56,406 nucleotides of DNA, taken from the NCBI GenBank assembly GCA_016302585.1, contig JAEDNI010000004.1:1-56406 (forward strand), in the 5' to 3' direction. This document shows, piece after piece, positions 50,923-56,406 of the stretch (positions within the stretch are counted from its first letter, which is position 1; the number at the start of each line of letters is the position of its first letter). The notes beneath the pieces were generated by a model. That model saw only the letters and a list, made by a program, of their open reading frames with translations, did no database searches and was not told the DNA's origin. The stretch is from Paludibacteraceae bacterium. Its GTDB lineage: Bacteria > Bacteroidota > Bacteroidia > Bacteroidales > Paludibacteraceae. A program made the translations under genes and the position numbers.

Positions 50923-51422
50923 GTATATTTTTGTGAATTATGCAAGCAAAAAATCAAAAATATTAGCAGAATAAGTGTGAACACGAATTAGATATTATTT
51001 GCTCACAAACCAAACGTTCACAAACTGCACAAAAGAATCTCCAGGCCTCGAACTTTTGATTTAAGAGTCCAAGAGAGTAGAGTAGAATTCGTTTTGCAGA
51101 AATGCACAAATCTTAATAATCGTATATGCCTTCAAAATCAAGCAAATTACACAATTTGCAATAATATAACTATCTATATATGAGTATTTTACGTATTTAA
51201 TTAAAGTATTACTATGAAGACATCACGGTATATGAAGAAATAGAGGCATAAAGAAGTTAAAAATACGTTTAATAATTACTATAACTTGCTTATTATAAGG
51301 TATATATGCGCACTACGCAAAGTAAAATAAGTATAACTATTGGAATAGTTTACTGAACATAGATAGGGATGAGGGAGATGACTTTGTAAAAATGTTCCAC
51401 GGTTTGTTGCTGATAAATAAAT
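50923..51422. other. AT-rich intergenic stretch, no gene recognised
   Basis: About 500 bases, strongly AT-rich compared with both neighbours. No convincing coding frame, RNA family or tandem array was seen. Confidence 0.6.
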
Positions 51423-51502
51423 TTCACAATTGTAAATTTCATGTATTCACAAATGTGAAAATATTTTTAAAAATAATTGTGCAAACATTTGTGTATTTCA
51501 CA
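51423..51502 (+). promoter_or_regulatory. operator cluster upstream of the XRE gene
   Basis: A perfect palindrome TTCACAAATGTGAA (51446-51459) is flanked by the near-palindrome TTCACAATTGTAAA (51423-51436) and by TGTG-TATTT-CACA (51490-51502). All share TTCACA/TGTGAA half-sites. The last ends ten bases before the -7 box, ideal for repression. The XRE protein is the likely binder. Confidence 0.65.
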
Positions 51503-51511
51503 TTTTTTTTG

Positions 51512-51520
51512 TAATTTTGC
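51512..51520 (+). promoter_or_regulatory. promoter -7 box of the XRE gene
   Basis: TAATTTTGC fits TAnnTTTG. The leader to the ATG at 51538 is only about 11 bases, and a TTG at 51517 within the box cannot be the start. Confidence 0.75.
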
Positions 51521-51537
51521 AGCAAATTTTTCAGGCT

Positions 51538-51939
51538 ATGAATGAGAGAGAACGTATAGAGAAGGTAAAAGATGCCTTAGGACTAACAGCAAGGCAGTTT
51601 GCTGCAGAGATTCGTGTGCAACCCGGTACTATCAGTAATATGATGGCGGGACGTAATAATCCCAGTTTAGAAGTGATGAAACGCATTATGGAGCGCTATC
51701 CTACCTTGAATCCGGAGTGGTTAATTGCCGGAAGAGGTGATATGTGGCGTTCTGTACCCGGTAAAGATGCCGGTTTATTTGATATATTACCACCGGATCC
51801 AAAGGAAAAAACAGTGCGTACGGCACAAAAAGAAGAGCCGCAAGTAGTTGCAGCTCCTCCTAAGCAAATCAGCCGAATTGTGGTCTATTATACCGATAAT
51901 ACCTTTGAAGAGTTCTATGGAAAACTCCCTTCCCTTTAG
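51538..51939 (+). CDS. XRE-family helix-turn-helix regulator
   Basis: A 133-residue DNA-binding protein. The N-terminal HTH spans residues about 5-60 (VKDALGLTARQFAAEIRVQPGTISNMMAGRNNPSLEVMKRIM), followed by WLIAGRGDMW. A Pro/Lys-rich linker and a short C-terminal beta strand (ISRIVVYYTDNTFEEFYGKLPSL) may serve dimerisation. It probably represses its own promoter through the palindromes upstream. The last codons (KLPSL) and the stop are encoded by a G-rich hairpin element. The target genes are unknown; lon is adjacent in the opposite direction. Confidence 0.85.
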   Translation: MNERERIEKVKDALGLTARQFAAEIRVQPGTISNMMAGRNNPSLEVMKRIMERYPTLNPEWLIAGRGDMWRSVPGKDAGLFDILPPDPKEKTVRTAQKEEPQVVAAPPKQISRIVVYYTDNTFEEFYGKLPSL

Positions 51940-51957
51940 GGAAGGGCTGGGGTTAGG
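51924..51957 (-). repeat. G-rich hairpin element between XRE gene and lon
   Basis: On the minus strand CCCAGCCCTTCCCTAAAGGG with GAAGGGAG matches the family at 1018-1113 and in gltX. It forms a GGGAAGG/CCTTCCC hairpin. It supplies the stop codon of the XRE gene and overlaps the stop of lon, so it may also terminate both transcripts. Confidence 0.85.
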
Positions 51958-54340
51958 CCTGAAGCGCTTTTTCGATCACCTCGCTGATATCGTGTACGAA
52001 GTGCAGTTTCAGCCCTTTCAGGTAGATGTCGTTGATCTCAGCGACATCTTTTCTATTATCCTCGCAGAGGATGATATCCGTGATACCTGCTCGTTTAGCT
52101 GCGAGCAGTTTTTCTTTTACGCCGCCGATCGGCAGCACTTTGCCGCGAAGCGTCATCTCTCCGGTCATGGCGATGCGGGGTTTAACAAGGCGTTTGGTGA
52201 AGGCACTTACTAAAGCCGTCGTCATCGTGATGCCGGCAGAAGGTCCGTCCTTCGGAATCGCTCCTTCGGGCACATGGATATGTACGGCTGTTTTCTCGAA
52301 TACATCGGGTTTGATGCCGAGTTCTTTAGCATGGGCCTTGACATAGCCGAGGGCCAAAGTGGCGGATTCTTTCATCACATCGCCTAAGTTACCCGTGAGG
52401 GTAAGTGTCGGGGCTTTGGCGGCAGAGAGGCTGGTCTCGATGAAGAGGATCTCGCCTCCGACTTGTGTCCACGCCAGGCCTGTTACCACACCGACGTATT
52501 TGTTTGTCTCCCAGCTATCGCGGCTATAACGGGCTTGCCCGAGGTAGGTACGCAGGTCATCAAGGGTGATAGAAACATTATATTCTTCTCCTAAAGCCAG
52601 TTTGGTATCTATCTTCCGACAGATCGTCGCAATCTGACGTTCCAGGGAGCGCACACCGGATTCACGGGTATAATCATCGATGATATGCGCCAAAATCTCC
52701 TTCTTGAACTTGAGTTGCGAGGCTTTCAGACCATGGTTGGCCAGTTCCTTCGGAATCAGATGGCGTTTGGCGATTTCTTCTTTCTCTTCCTGCAAGTATC
52801 CGGTCATCTCGATTAACTCCATTCGGTCGAGTAGGGGTCGAGGAACGGTCTCTAGACTATTGGCAGTAGCGATGAAAAGCACTTTGCTCAGATCGTAATC
52901 CACATCCAGGTAGTTGTCATGGAAGGCATTATTCTGTTCCGGATCGAGTACTTCGAGTAAAGCAGCAGTCGGATCACCTTTGTAGTCGGCGCCGATCTTG
53001 TCGATTTCATCGAGCACAAAAACAGGATTACTTGTGCCGCATTTCTTGATGCCGTCAACGATTCGTCCGGGCAGCGCGCCAATGTATGTGCGGCGGTGAC
53101 CACGCACCTCCGCCTCGTCGTGCAATCCGCCTAAAGAGATACGCGCATACTTTCGTCCAAGGGCCTCCGCCACACTCTTTCCAAGACTCGTTTTGCCGAC
53201 TCCCGGAGGGCCGTATAAGCATAAAATAGGCGATTTCACCGGATGATTTTCCTTCTCTTTTTTGCTGCGAAGCGCCAACTGACGTTGTACCGCCAGGTAT
53301 TCGACAATCCTTTCCTTCACTTTATCCAATCCGAAGTGATCGCGGTTCAGCACTTCTTGCGCGTGCGCCATGTCGTAATTATCTTCGGAATAAACACCCC
53401 AAGGGAGGTCCAACATGAACTCCAGATAGTCCAGTTGAGTGGAGTAGTCCGGAGCATGCACATGCATGTGTTCGAGGCGGGTTAACTCTTTCTCAAACCG
53501 TTCTGCCACCTCTGTAGACCATTTCATCTCTTTGCCTCGCTCACGCAGTTCATTCACTTTTTGTGCCGATGAATCCGTGTCACCCAGGTCTTTTTTGATG
53601 GTCTCCAACTCTTGTTGCAGGAAGTATTCACGCTGCTGTTTATCCATCTTCTCGACGGTACGACGACGAATATCTTCCTTGATATTCAGTTCCTCCAGGT
53701 CTTTCTCGAGAATACGGAGCAGGGCATTAGCACGTTCATTTAAGTCGTGAATAGCCAGCAATCCTTGCTTGGTCTCCGTCGGCATAATATAGATGGAGCA
53801 CACATAATTCAAGAAAGAAGGCGAGGAAGTAAGATTTTTCAAAGAGGATTGAAGCGCAGACTGCAATCCGGCAGGGGAGTCTTCTCGTTTCGGCAATATC
53901 TTCTGTACCGTCTCACGAATGGTTTCGATGGTCGCGCTGAACTGTTTATCGTCCTTCCGCGGCATATTTTCGTCCATTTCAACGGCACTGGCCATTAATC
54001 CGCCGTTCTCAGCAGTTGTGAAATCCATGGCCTGTACACGATGAAGACCCTCGAAGATGGTCATCATCGTATCTTTTCCCATTTCCGGAACAGGAATTAC
54101 TTGTACCACATGCGCCAAAGTGCCCAGAGGGTACAAGTCTTTCTCCGTGGGTTCTTTGGCCTTGTTGTCTTTCTGGGTCAGCAGAATTATCGGCTCATCT
54201 GTTTTTTCAGCTTCTTTAATGAGCTTCAGACTGCTTTTCTTTGAAACAGCAATAGGTAAGAGTACTCCCGGGAAAATGACAGTATTCTTAATAGGGAGTA
54301 CTTTGTAAAGCTTGTTTTCTGTTTGATAATTATCTTCCAT
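51953..54340 (-). CDS. lon: ATP-dependent Lon protease
   Basis: A cytoplasmic AAA+ serine protease of 795 residues. It has an N-terminal LON domain (LPIKNTVIFPGVLLPI), a coiled-coil linker, Walker A GPPGVGKTSLGKS, Walker B VFVLDEIDKIG, and the protease domain with catalytic S701 in PKDGPSAGITM and K744 in GGVKEKLLAAKR. The frame extends 19 codons upstream to a TTG, which lies in a -7-like box (CATATTTGC), so the ATG giving MEDNYQTENK is used. A GTAAAC/GTTTAC palindrome sits four bases before this start. Length is typical for bacterial Lon. Confidence 0.96.
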   Translation of the reverse strand: MEDNYQTENKLYKVLPIKNTVIFPGVLLPIAVSKKSSLKLIKEAEKTDEPIILLTQKDNKAKEPTEKDLYPLGTLAHVVQVIPVPEMGKDTMMTIFEGLHRVQAMDFTTAENGGLMASAVEMDENMPRKDDKQFSATIETIRETVQKILPKREDSPAGLQSALQSSLKNLTSSPSFLNYVCSIYIMPTETKQGLLAIHDLNERANALLRILEKDLEELNIKEDIRRRTVEKMDKQQREYFLQQELETIKKDLGDTDSSAQKVNELRERGKEMKWSTEVAERFEKELTRLEHMHVHAPDYSTQLDYLEFMLDLPWGVYSEDNYDMAHAQEVLNRDHFGLDKVKERIVEYLAVQRQLALRSKKEKENHPVKSPILCLYGPPGVGKTSLGKSVAEALGRKYARISLGGLHDEAEVRGHRRTYIGALPGRIVDGIKKCGTSNPVFVLDEIDKIGADYKGDPTAALLEVLDPEQNNAFHDNYLDVDYDLSKVLFIATANSLETVPRPLLDRMELIEMTGYLQEEKEEIAKRHLIPKELANHGLKASQLKFKKEILAHIIDDYTRESGVRSLERQIATICRKIDTKLALGEEYNVSITLDDLRTYLGQARYSRDSWETNKYVGVVTGLAWTQVGGEILFIETSLSAAKAPTLTLTGNLGDVMKESATLALGYVKAHAKELGIKPDVFEKTAVHIHVPEGAIPKDGPSAGITMTTALVSAFTKRLVKPRIAMTGEMTLRGKVLPIGGVKEKLLAAKRAGITDIILCEDNRKDVAEINDIYLKGLKLHFVHDISEVIEKALQA

Positions 54341-54343
54341 TTT

Positions 54344-54358
54344 GTAAACGTTGTTTAC
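54344..54358 (-). promoter_or_regulatory. palindrome at the lon start
   Basis: GTAAAC-GTT-GTTTAC is a perfect 6-bp dyad ending four bases before the lon ATG. It could be an operator or a translational structure in the short leader. Confidence 0.45.
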
Positions 54359-54601
54359 GTAATTTGCGTTCTTTTCGTAGTTAGGGTTGTTTTGCAAATA
54401 TGCTATTTTACATAATCGTGATTAGGTTTACAAAGACCATATTCGGATTCTATATACTATATATATACAATAATTATACCAAATATCTATGTATGACATT
54501 TTGGCAGATTTTGACTTTGATTATTGTCACGGTATTTTATATCGGTTACGTGTCTTAACCTTGGTATTCTACGACGTTTTGTTTACTTGTTATGTTTTTT
54601 C

Positions 54602-54738
54602 CGTCGTATGTTTATTCCCCCGGCATTTATGCCGGTTTTTTCTTCTCTGTGCATTTGTTTTTTGCGTCGTATGTTCATTCCCCGGCATTATATGCCGGTC
54701 CTGTTTCCTCTGTGCATTTTTCGCGCATCTTTGCGCGA
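54602..54738. repeat. 63-bp tandem repeat with hairpins, pyrimidine-rich
   Basis: Two units start with CGTCGTATG at 54602 and 54665. They carry the palindromes CCGGCATTTATGCCGG (54620-54635) and CCGGCATTATATGCCGG (54682-54698), followed by T/C-rich sequence and TCTGTGCATTT. A third hairpin (TCGCGCA/TGCGCGA, 54721-54738) follows. The first hairpin is followed by TTTTTTC on the plus strand and could terminate transcription. No gene was recognised between 54341 and 54748; the several open plus-strand frames here are a by-product of the composition. Confidence 0.85.
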
Positions 54739-54748
54739 ACCTCGCCAC

Positions 54749-55165
54749 TTATTCTCCGTTCCGGGCTTTTTTCTCTTTGAGTATCACCATCCTTACAAAA
54801 ACCGGAAACATCCCGTAAACGACCTTCTCCTCGCGCCCTTCATTTAAGAAAGCGTCGCCGCCTCCATTAAACTGCGCATTCCACCGCTCCCTTAGTTCCG
54901 CGTATCTCGGATGATTCTTGTCTTTGATGATCGTGCTTGCCTCACGGCAGGCATCCCGCCAAATCGCTGCCTGAGCGGCCTCCGCCGCAGTTCTTGGGCT
55001 ATGTTTATAATCCCGGCTACGCCGTTTAAACACCTCCTGAGGCCCTACTTTGATCACATGCCCCGAATCATCCTTCCATTGCTTAAATCGTGCCTGCATG
55101 CCGGACCAGCCGGCCAGTTTTCCGCGCAAACTCTCTATGCCTGGACTCAATTCTGCTCTTGCCAT
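54749..55165 (-). CDS. hypothetical basic protein
   Basis: A 138-residue soluble protein, rich in Arg/Lys, with the body RAELSPGIESLRGKLAGWSGMQARFKQWKDDSG, then EVFKRRSRDYKHSPRTAAEAAQAA. It ends in a variable region close to the hairpin repeats. It is not recognised as a known family; the N-terminal half resembles small phage- or plasmid-associated proteins of Bacteroidales. Repeats of 7 and 11 bp lie directly upstream and no clear promoter is seen. The C-terminal end (MVILKEKKARNGE) may be recently changed. Confidence 0.5.
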   Translation of the reverse strand: MARAELSPGIESLRGKLAGWSGMQARFKQWKDDSGHVIKVGPQEVFKRRSRDYKHSPRTAAEAAQAAIWRDACREASTIIKDKNHPRYAELRERWNAQFNGGGDAFLNEGREEKVVYGMFPVFVRMVILKEKKARNGE

Positions 55166-55194
55166 ATTCTATCTATGTTTTTTTAATTTTTTAC

Positions 55195-55229
55195 CTCTAA
55201 ACTCTAATCTCTCACCTCTAAACTTAAGA
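55195..55229. repeat. 7-bp tandem repeat (CTCTAAA)
   Basis: Five heptamers: CTCTAAA, CTCTAAT, CTCTCAC, CTCTAAA, CTTAAGA. They lie 19 bases before an 11-bp array. Confidence 0.82.
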
Positions 55230-55247
55230 CTTATTTTACATAATTCT

Positions 55248-55302
55248 TTAGTTCTTATTTAGTTCATATTTAGTTCTTCTTTAGTTCATATTTGGTTCTT
55301 CA
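55248..55302. repeat. 11-bp tandem repeat, word TTAGTTCATAT
   Basis: Five exact 11-bp units (TTAGTTCTTAT, TTAGTTCATAT, TTAGTTCTTCT, TTAGTTCATAT, TTGGTTCTTCA). The 177-base stretch 55166-55342 otherwise holds no gene. Confidence 0.92.
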
Positions 55303-55342
55303 TCATACAATTACGATACGTTTCTGTACTGTTCCTACCCCG

Positions 55343-55522
55343 TCAAACCACAAATTCCACCATTATAAACTTAGTAATATCGGTAAGGCGTTTCTTACCA
55401 TCTGCGGTCAGTTTCAACTGGTAACAATTTGTTACCGTTTCATTTCCTTCTGCTTTAAGCCGCTGTTTTAGCTTGCGCCAATACGCTGTCGCGTCTTCGC
55501 TATCTACTTCTTCCTGTGCCAT
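55343..55522 (-). pseudogene. BRO-N/DinD-type fragment
   Basis: A 59-codon frame reading AYWRKLKQRLKAEGNETVTN, then a TADGKKRLTD block, which is the core of BRO-N (phage antirepressor / DinD-like) proteins. The start of the domain and everything after it are missing; the frame ends after KFIMVEFVV. A -7 box (TACCTTTGC, 55543-55551) lies upstream, so a 59-residue peptide could still be made. It is best read as a remnant of a larger gene. Confidence 0.7.
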
Positions 55523-55531
55523 GTATCAAAA

Positions 55532-55551
55532 CCTTTGCGGGTGCAAAGGTA
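55532..55551 (-). promoter_or_regulatory. promoter box in an inverted repeat
   Basis: ACCTTTGC and GCAAAGGT are perfect 8-base arms around GGGT. The minus-strand reading TACCTTTGC fits TAnnTTTG. The dyad may be coincidence or an operator. Confidence 0.5.
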
Positions 55552-55613
55552 CAAAAAAAATCTGATATTTTCAAATAAAATGAACTAAATTTGCATTTTT
55601 TCTGCATAAGAAC

Positions 55614-55645
55614 TTGCATATTCGGATTATTTGTAGTATCTTTGC
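55614..55645 (+). promoter_or_regulatory. promoter of the RelB-type antitoxin
   Basis: TATCTTTGC (55637-55645) matches TAnnTTTG, with TTGC 19 bases upstream. Confidence 0.78.
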
Positions 55646-55662
55646 AGGCGAAATGAAATCAT

Positions 55663-55674
55663 ATTGATATCAAT
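55663..55674 (+). promoter_or_regulatory. palindrome, probable antitoxin operator
   Basis: ATTGATATCAAT is a perfect 12-bp palindrome about 17 bases behind the -7 box and 25 before the antitoxin ATG. This position fits autoregulation by RelB-type antitoxins. A strong AGGAGG ribosome binding site follows at 55686. Confidence 0.6.
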
Positions 55675-55698
55675 TAACATCAAATAGGAGGAATAATT

Positions 55699-56013
55699 AT
55701 GGCACAAACAGCAATGACCGTCCGTGTGGACAATAACGTTAAAAAGCAATTTGACGCGCTCTGCGAGCAATTCGGAATGAGTGTAAATGCGGCAGTAAAT
55801 GTGTTTATCAATGCCGTTGTTCGTACGCGCTCTATTCCTTTTGAGATTAGCGCAAAAATGGATTCGACAAGTCAGGCTTTATTGGATATGCTATATACAA
55901 CTGATCGCAGTAATAGACCTGATTTAACGATGGAAGAAATTGATGAAGAAATCCGGAAAGCTCGTCAGGAACGTAAAGAGCGATTGGCGCGCGAGAATGC
56001 CGTAAAGCATTGA
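55699..56013 (+). CDS. RelB/DinJ-family antitoxin
   Basis: A 104-residue ribbon-helix-helix antitoxin. The DNA-binding part is MTVRVDNNVKKQFDALCEQFGMSVNAAVNVFINAVVRTRSIPFEI (residues about 6-50). The C-terminal half is Arg/Lys/Glu-rich (EEIRKARQERKERLARENAVKH) and would wrap the toxin. It has a good promoter, an operator-like palindrome and a strong AGGAGG ribosome binding site. The toxin that should follow is missing apart from a short remnant at 56006-56065, so the gene appears orphaned. Confidence 0.9.
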   Translation: MAQTAMTVRVDNNVKKQFDALCEQFGMSVNAAVNVFINAVVRTRSIPFEISAKMDSTSQALLDMLYTTDRSNRPDLTMEEIDEEIRKARQERKERLARENAVKH

Positions 56014-56065
56014 TCCGCGAGTGGTAACTCCGGCACAAATGCTGCAAATTCTTGGAGAAGAATAA
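56006..56065 (+). pseudogene. C-terminal remnant of a PIN-like toxin gene
   Basis: An open stretch reading SIDPRVVTPAQMLQILGEE before a TAA. The pattern VVTPxxMLxxL resembles the last strand and helix of PIN-domain toxins that accompany such antitoxins. A TAA lies directly upstream in the same frame and there is no start, so only the end remains. It overlaps the antitoxin's last codons. Confidence 0.5.
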
Positions 56066-56116
56066 GTTTCTCTTTACAAATACACGTAGATCATTTGCCC
56101 GTGGTGGGTATACAAA

Positions 56117-56147
56117 AATTAGGGTGAGGCACTGCCCCACCCTAATT
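56117..56147. terminator. long perfect hairpin between RelB gene and tatC
   Basis: AATTAGGGTG-A-GGCA-C-TGCC-C-CACCCTAATT forms a stem of 14 pairs. On the minus strand it is followed by TTTTTG, so it probably ends tatC transcription. It may also close the RelB unit. Confidence 0.75.
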
Positions 56148-56168
56148 ATATACACAGCGGAATAATCC

Positions 56169-56393
56169 TTATTGTGTTTTTCGAGTTACAAATATACTAA
56201 CCTCATATAATAAGTATAAGGGAATAGTAACCAATACTAATGTCATCAAATCCGGTGGAGTTATAATCGCAGCTATAATCATAATGATTAAGGCTATGTC
56301 ACAACAAACAGTTGATAAATAGCCATTTTTATAGGGGAGTATCAGAACTCCCCTACAAACTGGAAGTTGTCTAAAATAGTAAAGCCGTACCGC
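56169..56393 (-). pseudogene. tatC: C-terminal end of TatC, 5' part disrupted
   Basis: The last 45 residues (MIIAAIITPPDLMTLVLVTI, then PLYLLYEVSIFVTRKTQ) match the sixth helix and tail of TatC, the core of the twin-arginine translocase. Upstream, the frame reads KNGYLSTVCCDIALI, which does not look like the TatC loop, and it closes at a TAA at 56394-56396. Two hairpins (56332-56355 and 56373-56404) lie there. The gene may be truncated or interrupted at this point, or the boundary may be misread. Confidence 0.5.
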
Positions 56394-56404
56394 TTACTAT
56401 TTTT
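56332..56404. repeat. two hairpins upstream of the tatC end
   Basis: TAGGGGAG and CTCCCCTA are perfect arms around eight bases (56332-56355). AAAATAGTAAAGC and GCTTACTATTTT are near-perfect arms around six bases (56373-56404). They mark the point where TatC similarity is lost. Confidence 0.65.
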
Positions 56405-56406
56405 TC

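Noticed and set aside
51517..51537. TTG start for the XRE gene, adding seven residues
   Set aside because: The TTG lies inside the TAATTTTGC promoter box, so it would not be transcribed. The ATG at 51538 fits the domain.
54341..54397. Upstream extension of lon to a TTG (19 extra residues)
   Set aside because: The TTG is part of a -7-like promoter box and the added residues are Asn-rich without family similarity.
54489..54847. Three overlapping plus-strand frames rich in Phe, Cys, Leu
   Set aside because: They are open in all frames because the 63-bp pyrimidine-rich repeat has few purine-rich stop triplets. There is no promoter or ribosome binding site.

Overview
This window looks like a chromosome segment of a Bacteroidota bacterium, most likely of the order Bacteroidales. 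Three things point there: promoters of the TAnnTTTG type (for example in front of tRNA-Gly, methylmalonyl-CoA epimerase, rplM and a RelB-type antitoxin); the gene order rplM-rpsI-rpsB-tsf; and lineage-typical families (GT117/DUF2723, DUF4476, a BtuB/BtuG/BtuH-like cobalamin locus, a Na+-pumping methylmalonyl-CoA decarboxylase). No rRNA operon, insertion sequence or CRISPR array was seen.

Layout. (1) 1-7154, plus strand: surface-polysaccharide genes (GDP-fucose synthase, a deacetylase-like protein, a WlbA-like oxidoreductase, two tandem Wza-like lipoproteins, a Wzc-like tyrosine kinase), then a DUF1846 protein. (2) 8680-14570, plus strand: a cobalamin riboswitch followed by an outer-membrane TonB receptor, a propeller lipoprotein, a DUF4465 lipoprotein and a BtuF-like binding protein. 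(3) 14562-20716, minus strand: a CWC protein, a secreted GH13 enzyme, a YihY-type membrane protein, RNase P RNA, tRNA-Gly(CCC), two exported proteins and a free-methionine-sulfoxide reductase. (4) 20717-24412, plus strand: a long repeat-filled leader region and rplM-rpsI-rpsB-tsf. (5) 24417-38197, minus strand: recQ and gltX at the end of a second polysaccharide cluster (aminotransferase, phosphoglycosyl transferase, four glycosyltransferases, polymerase, flippase, two nucleotide-sugar dehydrogenases). (6) 38416-49830, plus strand: a giant GT117 membrane protein, a CobW-type GTPase, a thioesterase, an MgtC-like protein, a flavodoxin-fold protein, the methylmalonyl-CoA epimerase/decarboxylase genes and a histidine kinase. 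(7) 49705-56406: ispE, an XRE repressor with an operator cluster, lon, and a decayed edge with a BRO-N fragment, an orphan RelB antitoxin with a toxin remnant, and the C-terminus of TatC.

Together the two polysaccharide blocks supply precursor synthesis, lipid-linked assembly, flipping, polymerisation, export and kinase control of one or more surface glycans. The riboswitch locus takes up vitamin B12, which methylmalonyl-CoA mutase (outside the window) needs. The epimerase and Na+-pumping decarboxylase then carry the succinate-to-propionate branch.

The most unusual thing is the repeat content. Short tandem arrays with exact periods of 7 bp or 11 bp, each locus using its own word, sit between genes and also inside essential coding sequences (gltX carries two plus a hairpin element; recQ, the GAF/msrC gene and a carboxypeptidase-regulatory-domain gene carry one each). 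One such array encodes the signal peptide of the BtuG-like lipoprotein. Two further dispersed families (a G-rich hairpin and a 34-bp element) recur in the window.
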